DNA of 64,000 nucleotides, taken from positions 3,298,501 to 3,362,500 of the forward strand of contig CP114484.1 of NCBI GenBank assembly GCA_027186245.1. The letters run 5' to 3'. The notes below the pieces were generated by a model. That model made no database searches and had not been told where the DNA came from. It saw only the letters and a program-made list of their open reading frames with translations. The position numbers and the translations under genes are program-made. Position 1 is the stretch's first letter; the number at the start of each line of letters is the position of its first letter. Source of the stretch: Coriaria nepalensis (lineage: Eukaryota > Streptophyta > Magnoliopsida > Cucurbitales > Coriariaceae). Below are positions 33,594 to 45,772 of this stretch, piece by piece.

Positions 33594-34730
33594 TCAACCG
33601 TACAAACCTTCATTTTCCCATACTCGAACAAGAAATTCCACCATTTCCTGCAGATTATAAAAGACCCCAATCAGAAATATGATAGCAAATGTCAAATTAG
33701 GCCAAACCGAAATATTATCAGGTCAAACCAAAAGACATACAGGCAAAGGAATTCGATTTGGAAATGGTTGCTTGGTACCAAGTAAACTTTCTTCACTTGT
33801 ATTCCAACTGCAAAAGATAGTGATATATGTGAGGACTCGGATTTGATAATTTGCATCATATATAGAATCATGGAGAATGCAAACCTAATCCTACGTTTCC
33901 GATTTTTCCGTGTTTGATTTATCAACCGTTCACTTCCAATCCACTGAAGCCTGGCCTGGTTCCAGCAAACTAGACCTGCCATGAAACCAACAAAGATTAA
34001 ATCAAGGACAAGAAAGAAAGCCGAACGAACAAAATGCCAAATTCGCCCTCAACAACAGATATGGAAACTCACCTTGATTAACAAATTCGGGATGATTGAA
34101 AGGGGTCTGATTTGTCGACGTGCTGATCATAGATTGAACGGTGCTTTTGTCAACATCACAAGTGCTTGTAGAACTCCAAAAATCATAATCTGATTTGGTT
34201 TGTTTCTTTACGAGCCGCCCTTGAATTCTCAAACCCTTTGATGGCTCATCCACTGCAATGATTGGCGTCGGGTTAGTGCAGCATCCGAAACAGCCTCTGC
34301 TCTGTTATGAAACAAGTTAAACCATGTGTTTCGATAAAAACAGAGCAACACTAACACAGTATGTTTGTATGTGAATATCAATTAGAATATTAGATGCATA
34401 GACTCAGAGAGAATGAAAGATTTCTATATAAACACAATCTAAACTACCAACTCCCATTTGATATTTTCTCTCCACACCCAACAGTTCTATAAGTAAAATC
34501 CAATAATACATCTTTTTTCAGCATCCATGAACACCTGGACTATAAAGCAAGAAAGAAAGCACCAGAATTTTCGAAGTCTAATTGCTGAAACAAAGAAAGC
34601 TGGCTCTTTTATATCTAGATTAGCAAAGAAGTAAAAACAGATTTAAAGAGAAATGGAGGACTTACCCCATGAAAGCGAGAACATGAGTGAGCCAAGCAAC
34701 AAATGAACTATCAGGAAGCTGCAGCACCAT
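33594..34730 (-). CDS. DUF4050 family protein (small plant protein, At1g15350-like)
   Basis: Function unknown; conserved across land plants. Five exons on the minus strand join in frame with GT-AG borders: 34730-34666, 34299-34073, 33975-33885, 33807-33741 and 33647-33594 (504 nt, 167 aa). Domain signatures in order are GCFGCCTNPTPIIAVDEPSK, GLRIQGRLVKK, DFWSSTSTCDVDKSTVQS, PEFVNQGLVCWNQARLQWIG, a basic stretch RKNRKRRI, then ISWNTSEESLLG, and EMVEFLVRVWENEGLYG at the C terminus. An in-frame TAG lies shortly upstream of the ATG at 34730. The first 20 residues are moderately hydrophobic. A second Met directly before GRGCFGCC would give the MGxxC type of start seen in acylated proteins, but it spans the exon 1/2 junction. 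No damage seen. Confidence 0.88.
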
Positions 34731-35233
34731 GTACAGTAACTAGACCCAAATAAAAAACTCAGGCATTGATTGGTAGACCAAAAATGAGGGGGGAAATTGA
34801 TACAGAAGAAGGGATTCTCAGAGATTCTCAGAAATCGAGGATGGGATAATAATAAATTGAATTATGAAGGGAAGTGTGTGTTGTCATGTGTGCAGAATGT
34901 GATGGGGTTCTTTTCTTTTCCTTTACTTTGTCCCGCTCCACTTGCCCCCACTGCTTCTCTCTTCTGTCTTTCAAGGGGTCCAAGTTGCCTTGTGACCATT
35001 AATCCAATTTCATTGTTTATTTTATGGTGACAATAACAATGACATAAAGATGACTACTTTACTCTTGAGTAATAATTTAATTATTACTTTATAATTTAAT
35101 TATTACTTTATAATTTAATTAATTATATTTAATAATGATCAACATGCGTCTCAGTCAAGTGGGTCAAAGGAATTCAGAAGAAGAAAATAAAAAGGGTGAC
35201 GAAGTTATAAGATTCATTCTGTATGGTAGAGTC
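34731..35233 (-). other. 5' flank of the DUF4050 gene
   Basis: Probable 5' UTR and promoter side; C/G richer at 34900-34990, AT-rich beyond. AATTTAATTATTACTTTAT repeats occur at 35070-35120. No other gene seen. Confidence 0.35.
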
Positions 35234-35524
35234 TTAAAACATTTGAGGGCCTTCAGTGCTTCTTCTGCATATATGAACAACTGTGTCACATGCAATGATA
35301 TTTAATAGCTTTTCATTTTCCTGAACCATTTGACAGAAATAGCCAACAGATTCGGGTCCAATCATATAAATATAACAGTCATTGCACTTAATTCGGGAAA
35401 GAGTTTCAGTGATGGGTTCGGAAGCTTTACTTGGAAGCTTGCACGAAAATAGATAAAAGAGAAGCCCTACTGTACAAACAACGAACACAAAGTGATGATC
35501 ATTTTGAGGATTAAAAACAAGCAT
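35234..35524 (-). CDS. possible small membrane protein, uncertain
   Basis: ORF of 96 aa from ATG 35524. Residues about 12-28 are hydrophobic (FVFVVCTVGLLFYLFS) and could be a signal anchor. The rest has four Cys (KCNDCYIY, YFCQMV, HICRRS). I recognise no family. The ORF stands out for length in an AT-rich stretch but may be chance or one exon of a longer gene. Confidence 0.2.
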   Translation of the reverse strand: MLVFNPQNDHHFVFVVCTVGLLFYLFSCKLPSKASEPITETLSRIKCNDCYIYMIGPESVGYFCQMVQENEKLLNIIACDTVVHICRRSTEGPQMF

Positions 35525-35775
35525 TTCATAGTGGTTTTTTTTGTTTTTTTTCAATCTTCGATTTTTGTAATCCTAATTGCTCTTTTTGAAAAGATGGAAT
35601 GCCAGACCCATTCTCCATCCGAACATAATATTTGTTGTTGGTTCATGCTTTCTGGGAATAAGAGAAGCCAGACCTGGCTGAACTCCATGACTCTGATGAA
35701 TCTCCTGCTTTGCATCTGTCCTCAAGGCCCTAAAATGGTTAAAAAACGTTCCTTTGAGTCACTTATATATTTATA

Positions 35776-35812
35776 GATGGATAGATTGATAGACAGATAG
35801 ATAGATGGATGG
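35776..35812. repeat. GATA/GATG microsatellite
   Basis: GATGGATAGATTGATAGACAG and further GATA/GATG units. Confidence 0.8.
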
Positions 35813-35942
35813 ATGATTGACCAAAAGAAAAAGAAGATAGATGGCTGCATCTGGTTGTTGCTTCAAAAAGCTCATGAATCCGAGCATCCACCTAAGCAGA
35901 GATGAAAATGACATGGCTAAAGATGGAGTTATAAGGGATAGA

Positions 35943-36126
35943 TGGCCCTTAACCTCCCAGTTTAAGTAATAAAAAAATAAAATAAAAATCATGTACTCAT
36001 ATTGTTATACTTGCCAATGAGAAGATAGCATAATTAATGGCCCTTCCTCTCCCAGTTTAAGTGAGTAAGCAAAAAAGAAATCATGTACTCATTATTATAC
36101 TCACCAATGAGAAGACAACATAATTT
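35943..36126. repeat. ~94-bp tandem duplication
   Basis: Two copies sharing TGGCCCTT, CTCCCAGTTTAAGT, ATCATGTACTCAT and CCAATGAGAAGA. They differ in an A-rich middle. No ORF. Confidence 0.85.
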
Positions 36127-37009
36127 TCTGTGAGAAACATATGAAATACCCTAAAATTATGCTTCGCCGTAGTAACAACCAACCAACCACCCCCCCACCC
36201 AAACAACAATGTTATGGACATGTATGGCAAAGGTACATGGACCGTACAGAAGGACCACCGTTCAATATTAAAGTCTTAAGAAATATGTATCCAGAAAAAA
36301 AATTGTTAGTACTTACAAAGGAAGAGATGGGCCATCATATGAGAATGTCGACATGCCTTGGCGTTGCTTGTGCTTGAGATTCGTCGTGCAGTACACACAT
36401 ATACTCGTCCCTTGCGTTTAAGTGTCCTACAAAACTGCCACATCTTCTTCACTGATCCACTCACCTTCATGGCTATGGAGGATCAAAATAAAATCCATTA
36501 GACACGCTCTCAAAACTCCTCTTTCTTAAAGATATCGTAAAAGGGCCTTATTTCTTCGATAAAAACTGGTAAAAGGAAAACAACAGATATGGGACTTATC
36601 AGAAAGGTGCCAACGACAGAAATGAGGAGAATCAATAGTTATGTAAACCGTAGAACCCTCTTTTTGCAATAATTGAAAAGAAAAACAATTAACATTTTCT
36701 CATAGTTAACGGCCTCGAACGAATATGTTTCCAAATGATTTTTTAGTTATTTGATGGATTCACGAGGCTCAAACTGCTCTCTGTGAATCTCCAATGATGC
36801 TTGAACAGCTCATAAACAAACTAATCTAATCCAATTCCTAGCTAAACGCTATCTAAAAAGTCTATAGTATTAAGAATTCCAGGAACAAGGTAAGAGTATT
36901 AAAAACTAAGAATGATTTAGGGATGAAACCATAAATAGAAAGTTCAATTTTTTTTTTAAAGATCTGTAAGGTACAAAGAGTATATAAAGAAGGAGAAAAC
37001 TCTTAATAA
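36127..37009. other. unassigned spacer
   Basis: No supported gene. A C-run at 36190-36198 and an A/T-rich right half. Confidence 0.35.
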
Positions 37010-37353
37010 TGTTATACCAGTAAGAAATAAAGAATAAACCAAAATAGAAAAGTTACTTTGACGTGATCTTCATTTTGCGGATGAAATGCACGTTTTGGAG
37101 AGCTTGATAAACAATCCAGCTGAGAGAGTAAATAGAACGGGAACATTTTGCACGAGTTAAGCACTCTTCAGCCTTTCTGAAATGGGACCGTTTTGTATTG
37201 ATCTATATCAAAATTTGCAACGGTCGTTTCTTCTTTCTCCTTCCTTCGATCAGAAGAAATTTCAGAACAGAGAAATTGAGATATTGGAGATTTCATCAAA
37301 TTAGGGTTCACAAACCTCAATTCTCCCAGCAAGATGCAGTGTGGATGCTAACA
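37010..37353 (-). repeat. Copia 3' LTR (tentative borders)
   Basis: On the minus strand begins TGTTAGCATCC and ends GGTATAACA. It is preceded by a purine tract (AAGGTGGGAG) that fits a polypurine tract. The outer border is inferred from the TGTTA/TAACA symmetry alone. Confidence 0.55.
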
Positions 37354-39079
37354 ACTCCCACCTTAGATAAATGGCGCATAAGAACTTGCAAAGGTAAGGC
37401 TTTAGTAAATATGTCAGCCATTTGATTTTGAGTCAAAATATGTCCTATGATTATAGATTCGTCCTGAATTTTATCTTTGATGATGTGGCAATCCATTACT
37501 GTATGCTTGGTACGCTTATGAAACACTGGATTGGCCGCGATATGCAATGTAGACTAATTATCACAATGAAGAGGAACAGTAGCGGAATGAGGAATCTGAA
37601 GATCTTGCAGGAGGTAACATAACCAAATAATTTCACACACAGTACTACCTGTAGATAAATATTTTGCTTCTATAGAAGAACATGATACTACACTTTGCTC
37701 TTTTGATTTCTAGGAAATTAGTGATTTTCCTAATAGAATACAGAAGTCAGTGACTAATATGCAAGTATCAGGGCATGCGCCTCAATTTGAATCACAATAA
37801 GCTAGTAATTGAATAAGAGAGAAATCCTGAAACAATAAACCTTGTCCATGATTACTTTTGAGGTATCTTAAAATATTTTCAACTCCCTGTAAGTGTTGTT
37901 ATGCTGGACATGACATAAACTGGCTAAACACTTGAACTGAATGACTGATGTTTGGTCTCGTGAGTGTGAGATAAATTAATTTTCCAATTCATTGTCTATA
38001 TCTTGTTGGATCTGATAGTATCTCCATATTTGTTGCATTGAACATTTTGATCTATGGGAATTTTTACTGGTTTTGCATCATTCAATCTTGCATCTTTTAA
38101 CATGTCCATAATGTATTTTCTCTGAAAATTTTGAATTCCCTCATGATTTCTTTTAACATCTTTCAACAATATCTCCAAATTTGTATTTTCTCTAGGCAAC
38201 TTCAATGCCTAGAAAGTATCGAAGTATCCCTAAATCTTTGATCTTGAACTAAGTTTGTAAGAATTTTTTCAAAAGAGAGATACACTTGACATCTGAGCTG
38301 GCCATTATTATGTCATCAACGTAGACAAGAATAGCAATGAAATTCTAATATGAACCTTTAGTGAATAAGCTGTAATCATCTTTAGATTGTATAAATCTAT
38401 AGGAAATGAGCGATTGTGAGAACTTGGCATACTATTGTTAGATGCTTGTTTATGTTCCAATAAACTCTTGAGAAGTTTGCATTCTCTAGGTTTAACATCA
38501 GGTCTATAACCAGGGGAAGATGCATGTAAACTTCTTAATCAAGTTCTCCATGCAAAAATGCATTTTGAACATCAAGCTATTGAAGGTGTCATCCCTTGGT
38601 TGAGGCGAGAGCCAAAAAGAACATCTTATTGTAGTTAGTTTAACAACTGGAGAGAATGTTTCTTAGTAATCGATACACTCTTGTTGTATATATCCCCTAG
38701 CCACTAAGCGTGCTTTATACCTTTCCAATGACCCATCTGAGTTGAAATTTAACTCAAAAACTCATTTACAACCCATTGCAGTTTTACTGGGAGGCAATGT
38801 AGCAATTTCCCATTTCTTGTTTTCCTTAAGAGCCCATAATTCAGCTTCCATAGCAAGGACCGAGTTTGGATCTTTAGAAGCCTCTATGTAACTCTTAGGT
38901 TCAACTAACTTAGTGAGAGAGATGTTGAATTCCGTGTAATCCTCCGCTAACTTAGAATAATCCATGTATTTTGAGATATAATATTTACTCTCTTTTAAAC
39001 CCCTTGGTGTGAAATTGGAGAGATGAAGTGACAGTACTTGCATTAACTTTGGTTGGTGACGGACAATCATAATCATCAA
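37354..39079 (-). pseudogene. Copia pol (RT-RNase H) remnant
   Basis: Pre-RT segment at 39079-38762 (YISKYMDYSKL, EPKSYIEASKDPNSVLAMEA, KTAMGCK). The RT catalytic box is intact as YVDD near 38320. The RNase H connection lies near 38205-37996 (RKYIMDMLKDARLNDAKPVKI). RNase H C terminus is at 37547-37317 (IHIAANPVFHKRTKHTVMDC, QMADIFTKALPL). Frames are broken in between, so not functional. Confidence 0.83.
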
Positions 39080-39080
39080 G

Positions 39081-42000
39081 ATGAGAGGGTGGTTTCTTGA
39101 GTCTTTGTGTCTATCCGAGAGGAGCCGGATTTAGGGGTTTTGCAATATCTGAGATGGTGGTGTGGAAATTATAAGACTATGGTTCTTTCTCGCACCATGG
39201 GGCAAAATTTATTTTTGAAAAATGGATCCATGGCATCCGGATCGTAACGATGAACTACCGTGACCGCTGATTTGATGCTATGCTTCTAAAACATCCGAAT
39301 TTATATACATTTAAAATCATATTAGAAAAAAAGAAAATAAAAGGGAGAATGAGATTATACCGAGCCATTAATCTTCTTCAAATTACGAACGAAACTTCAC
39401 ATTTCCCAAAAATAACAACCCTTGGACCGTTGTACACCACCATTGCCGCTGCCATTCATATGTCGCTATCGTTACCTCGTGGTGGTCTCTTACCATTATC
39501 CAATCTCTATTCTTGATCCACACAATCGACAACTCAAACGTTAGATTCGAATTTGATTGATTCAATTTTAAATCAAACAAATGGAGAAGAAGAAAATATG
39601 CACACTTATGATGATGGAGGCCTTAGAGTCTTGTGCCTTAACCCACTTGGGCCACCAAGGCCCAGTTAATCAAATTAATCATGTTCTATTTTCTCATGAT
39701 TTATTTTAATTTCCATTTTTGAAAAATTAAAATAATCTTTTATTTTCAAATTTAAGTCTAATTTTATTTAGTAAAATATAGACTTTAATTTGGATATTGT
39801 CTATAGACCCGTTTAAACCCATTAATACTTTAATGACTCAATGGGCCTTCTTTTAACCCAAAAAATTTATATGACTTTATAATCATTAAATCGTCATTTA
39901 ATAATTATCTTAGTTAAATAATATTTTTATAATTAATTATTTAATTTCTAAAGTATGGTTTAAATATTAAACCCTTTTAGACTTTTTTTTATAAATGTCA
40001 TAAACTTCTTATACATTTAGACAATGAATTTCTAGAGAATTTTTTCTCAAACCTTACTACCTTACGCAAAGATTTCTTCATGGATAAATTATATGACTCT
40101 AAAAAATATCTCTTATAATATAAGGTGATAGATTCCCATCTTATCATCCTACATTACTGCGCATACTCGAATACATACCTAATGTTCACCTTATTAGTGA
40201 ATTTTAGAAAGACCATATATAGTGACATCAAAGTATGATATCTTATATACTAGTGTTGTAGTGATCTTAGGTCTGAGTATGACAAGTACAATAGTCACTG
40301 ACAGAACTCACTAACAGTTTAATATCATTACCATTGACTTCTGTTAAGTGATCACGTTCAATGATTAGGCCTCTACCAATCACCTACATATCTATCTTAG
40401 TGTTCCCCAACACCAATGAATATGAGATCATCACTATTCTCTTCGAAGAGGATAATGCATGTAATAGTTTCTCCGAATTTTCATGATCCATATCATGACA
40501 ATCGTATGACTATGAACTATTTGGATTTCAGACTTTAACTAACTTGTATCACATCATTCCACAATCTCTATCATGAATCTAAGTGTATATTTGAGAACCA
40601 GAAATATGTCAAGTATGATATCATTCATATATATATATGCAAGTTATTATTTTCAACCTAACAATATCATGACATATTATATATGCTCCAATTGAATGCT
40701 ATGCAATCAATTATGTTAATAATTTATACAATTCAAAATTAATTCTTAAAAGTAATGATCCGATCAGGTCATACTTGATTGTCTTGATGAGTATACACTT
40801 TATTGTTTTGTAGATCATGTGAAATTTTTTTAAAGATTTATTGTTTATTGTAGATCAAACAATTTCCTCTGTAGAGATAGATTTGAGCAATTTGAAAATT
40901 ATGAAAATTTGTTGGTTTTTCATTTAGTTTTGAAAAATTAAGATCTTTGAATGATGATAATTTGAAAAAAAAAAAAAATTTGTTTTCAACTTACAAAAGC
41001 TCTTAAGTATGAATCATATTTAGATACATATTATTTTGATTTGTTTTCAAAACTAAAAATTTTATAAAAAAAAAAAAAAAATAATTACAAAAAGATAATG
41101 ATTCTCCAACTAAAATTTTGAATCATGTTAAATAATTATATTATTTTCCAAATTATTTTATTGGTTATAGGATTGTATTGATCATACTTGTAACAGTTGC
41201 ATCAGTGAAAATAAATTTTTTCAAAATTAAAATTAATCAAATCTTATTTTGCGTATAACTATATTACAAGATAGACCGAATGATTTAACAAATTTTATTT
41301 ACTGAAAATGATATATTGCAAAATCTTCAATGCAATGATCAAATTACTAACTTTGCTTCGTAAAGAGTAAGAATAATTTTTGTATGATTTTTAATTGACA
41401 AGTCTTTGCAATCCGAACGTGAGAAAATTTATAAATTCAATTATTATTAGATTAAGGAGATGGATCTAAATTTTCGAAAACTAATTATGATACGAGAAAG
41501 AAAAAGACCGATAAATTTTTTTTTTTTTTTTTTACTATAAATTTTTATTAAAAAGAATTTATTTTTAATTTAATTAAATTTGTTTAAGGCCTCAATATTT
41601 TTTTTCGCCTGATCAGAAATGGAATAGCGATAGGGAAGAAGAGAAGTTCGCGTGGGCTACTACTACGACGACGAGCTGCGAATAAAATTTCTGTCAACTG
41701 CTCATCTCGGGTTTCTATGGGTTTATGGCATAGCACGTTTCGACATGTCGAATTAGGATTACTGTACTTGGCGACTAAATAGATGAAGACATAAGGACAT
41801 GATGGCGGGACTAGTTAAATATTCATGGGCCTTTTGATAGTGAAAGCCTAATATTGTGGACCAGAGGCAACGTGGCCTAAGCTCCCGAATTTTTTGGGCC
41901 TTTAATAGTGATAGACTAAAGGCGTAATTTGTTTCAGTTTAGGTCCAAATGTAGCTCGAATATGTAAATGCCCGATTGACAATGTATTTTAAAATTAAAT

Positions 42001-45000
42001 TTTAAAAAAATTTCATATAATAAATATAAAAATTTATTTTCTTAGTTGATTTTTTTTCTATTTAAAAAATAAATAAAATAGACAAAAAATAGTTATCAAA
42101 TATAATTGGTAATTGAAAAAAATAATTTGTATGTTTTAAATCTGTTGCTGATCATAACCGTAATATCTAGTTGAGCAAAAAATTCTCAACCCCTAAAGCT
42201 ATATTATAACTAGTTATAATCCCCCAAAAATTCCCAAAAATATATTATAACTAGTTATAATCCCCCAAAAATTCATAACATCTATTTACAACCTCTAAAG
42301 CTTAATATAAACTAGTGTAGACTCCTAATTCATTTAACTTGATCGGAAATCCAATCAATTCAAATTGACTAAAGCTATCACCCGTAAAATATCATAACTG
42401 TTAGTTTACTTTCCAGACCTTTGATTCTTCGACCTTGACTCATAGAGTAAACTAGTTTCTGATATTGATATTGATATTAAGATGGACAAAAAAAAGTATA
42501 TATATATATATATATATAATTTGTAATTTATAATTTTTTAATGAGAAAAAATTAGTTTTTGAGAATTTTATAAGTATTTGACTTATTAATTTAAAAAGAA
42601 AAATTAGTTTCACCCTTACATTAAAAAGAAAAAAAAAAGTAATTATCCCCCATGAAAAAAAATATTGAATTCACTGTTGTGTATATATATATATATATAT
42701 TATCATTTTTATTTGGGCAAAAATTCAAACTCTCTGTACATAAAATAATATAAATGACACAGTAAAAGCACAATTTTTATCTTAATCAAAGAGATGCAGA
42801 TTACTAAGTAAACTCATAGCCAATGAACTGAATAACTATATCAACTCATTTCATGGACCTATTACTCTCTCGATAATAATTATGCATACTTCATGGAGAC
42901 ACCCCACTTCAAGGATTTATTACTCCCTCGATAATAAGTTAACCCCAATTCCAAATGGAGTGTGTTATAATATAGAGCTGATAAGCAGCTGCTACTTAAA
43001 AAAGTGTTGTTAGTAATGTTACTATGTTTAACATACCGTACACGTATTTGCTTACGTGTCAATACAGTTAGAGGCTTTTAGCCTATTTAATGTAAATTTA
43101 CGTTGCTAACTTAATATTATGTTCCAACCATTAAAAGTAAATTAATCGTATATAATGTATCTTAGTTAGATTTTATGTCTAAACTAGATTTAGTCGACTA
43201 AAAGACCAAGTGCCAAAACCATGCTTGTCAAAAATATTTTTTTAAAAAAAAAAAAAACCCCTCTAATTGGTTAAGGTGTGTGTGCATGAGTTTCTTATAT
43301 TAATCCATTACTTAAATATTTAATAAATTTAATTAACGCTTTAACTTGTAAAACTTAAATATGCATACACTGATGTAAGTATAGGAACATTTGAAAAATT
43401 CTTATACATATTATCACGTGACACGATTAATAGATAAATATAATTTTAATTATATATATATCATTTTATATTCATCCATGTAACAAAACAGATAGTGCAT
43501 ACAATTTTTTTTTTTTTTTTAATAAATAAATTTCTACGTTGGGTAAGAATGTAGACCGAAGTAAAGGGGCTTTCTTACTCAGCAGAAAAGGACAGTGGTA
43601 GAGCCGACCACTCCACTTGGATAAAACGAAGGATACATGTGGTGTTCCGAAAAGGAAAAGGGAAAAAAATGACATAAAAAGTTGGTGAAGTCATGAAGAG
43701 AAAGTGGATTGCTTTAAAGCATCAAACTTTGAAAAATTATGTCATCTGCTTGCCTTGTACTGATTGGGCTTCTTGAAAGATTGTTGTTTGTTTTGATGTA
43801 ATGGTTAGCCACGGGCGTGTCATGCACCCACTTGATACCCTATGTGCTATACACACTTGTTGCTCTGGCGGGTCAACCAACTTGACCCACCAGTCATCAT
43901 CCGAGTGACGGATGGGAGGTCAGTGGTAGAAGAGAAAAATAGAAAATTAAAGTACCCACTGATATTGCAAATACAAATACAAGATGTTCCTATTTAAATA
44001 ACTATTAATAATAAATATATTAACAAATACAAGAGGTTCTAGTCTTGTTATCTTTGACCAATGTATCATAAGAAGAACTTGGACTTAGAAGTGGGTTTGG
44101 TGCATGTCATTGGAGACGATTTGATTGGCTTGCATCAACTATTCTTGATTGATATTGTTCTTATTTATCATCAACAGACAGTAAAAATGCTATATTTAAA
44201 AAAATAAATAATAAATAAAATAGTTGTGTCATGCTTTTTCTAAAAGAACTAGAGGAAACCCATTATAGACTTATGTCGTTAGGGATCTACTATTGGTAAA
44301 TCCCATACCAAAATCACAAATAGACACATGTCGTGGGAAATGTGGCTGGTCCATGGGGAAGGCTTAAAAACTCAAAAGACTTGAAGAGTAACTCAAAACC
44401 ACTTTCTCTTTTAGTTTTGTCTTTCAAGAATTTCAATTTCTAGGGGTTGTTTGGTCAAACAATCAAAGCCCAAACCTTTATAGAACAAATGAAACATGTG
44501 CATCTTTTTTGGCTTTGCACATTAGGGACAGAGACACGTTATACAATTTTGCAACAAAATTTGAAAATAATAAAAAATGGTCCCCCCATCACGTAAAAGG
44601 ACAAAAATTCTCACGCGAAACACCATGTTCCAAAACAATTGCAGTTGCAACCCAACGAGATTTTCAGTTGCCCATGTTAACGTTTTCTAGAATGTTAGAA
44701 GATTGCTCAGATTAACGTTTTCTTTTTAACATCCATTTATATGGGGGTGGTTGAAAGCAGAATTTATGGGCTGCTGAAGAAGAAAGGATCAAAGCACATT
44801 GCTTGCTTGTACCTCCTCTCCTATACATGATTCATGGGGTCGAATTATTTGTCCACAAAATAAACAGCAATCCAATAGTTATATGACAATCTAATCGTTA
44901 CGTTACTAATGCTTCATAATTTTTTTTTTCTTTGGATAAAAAAGTTAAATAAATACAACGAAGTAAAAAAAAAAACTCATAAATTTAACCAGTCCTACAC

Positions 45001-45095
45001 AATAATTGATGTACAAAATTTAGGTAATAATGTAAATTTAAACGCCTCTCGATTATTAATTGCATATAATTTTGAATTCATTTTTTTTGTCTATA
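39081..45095. other. large AT-rich intergenic region
   Basis: Six kilobases with no supported gene. 39600-40830 has mixed composition that may be an old LTR-element remnant, but no ends or coding motifs are recognised. Microsatellites (TA)n occur at about 42499-42518 and 42682-42700. A 41-bp duplication lies at 42200-42274. 41590-41960 is less AT-rich and might be a lost promoter or gene relic; nothing further is supported. Confidence 0.4.
42200..42274. repeat. two copies of a ~34-bp sequence, 41-bp period
   Basis: TATATTATAACTAGTTATAA followed by TCCCCCAAAAATTC in both copies; the core ATTATAACTAGTTATAAT is itself palindromic. Confidence 0.85.
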
Positions 45096-45725
45096 GGTAA
45101 TTATTTTTTACAAATTCATCTATTTAACTAATTGTTTTTTATTATTGTATAATTTAAATAAGATTTTTTAATCTCTATTAAAGAAATTCAGATCATCGGC
45201 ACAACTTAACATATCTTATCACTAAAAAGAATTATTTCTTATTTTTTCATCACTAATCTCTTATTATTTGAACTTTTCTCTTATATTAATTTTTTTTAAT
45301 CCAAAATTTCTTATTTCTTTAATGAAAAATTTAGGGAAAAAAATGAAAGTCATCCCGATTTCTCGAGAAAAAACTAATTTAAATAATTTAAATTTTTTGC
45401 AAGAAAATCGATCAAAATAATCTTATTATTTCATCAAATATTCAAATACAATCGAATTTTCGTTATAAATCAGACCAGATCAATTATGTTCTTCCTTGTG
45501 AAGAATTAAATTGTGTTCATCTTCGTCGTTAAAATGACTAGGGGTCTCGAAATTTTAAAAAATAAAATAAAAAAGTTCTTAAGCAATTGAAAATTGAAAA
45601 TTAAAGATCTTCATGGAAGGAGGTTTTCTCGAAGCAGACTTCCGCCTAGAGATATGATCTAGTCCGACTAGGTCTCCTTCCATAGAGGTCTCCTTATTTA
45701 TTTTTTTTCCTCATATGTTAATACG
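45096..45725. mobile_element. foldback element 2, left part
   Basis: Same family as 14986-16076. TATAATTTAAATAAGA, then AATCTC, then ATTCAGATCATC, track the left arm of element 1. The block at about 45435-45530 pairs in reverse complement with 49100-49215 (for example AAATATTCAAATACAATCGA and the TTCATCTTC block). Interrupted on its right by an LTR element. Left border approximate. Confidence 0.65.
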
Positions 45726-45772
45726 AAAATTATCATTTTTACACATGACATAGATCGATTTAAAAGATTTAT

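Larger units (their letters stand above)
37010..39080 (-). mobile_element. Ty1/Copia retrotransposon, 5'-truncated
   Basis: Minus strand. The 3' LTR (37010-37353) and C-terminal half of pol are present. Gag, protease, integrase and the 5' LTR are not found beyond 39080. Confidence 0.75.

Noticed and set aside
36141..36377. Plus-strand ORF of 78 aa
   Set aside because: No recognised domain and no splice partners; composition like the spacer.
39600..40830. Suspected old LTR
   Set aside because: Composition only; no TG...CA ends, primer-binding site or partner copy seen.
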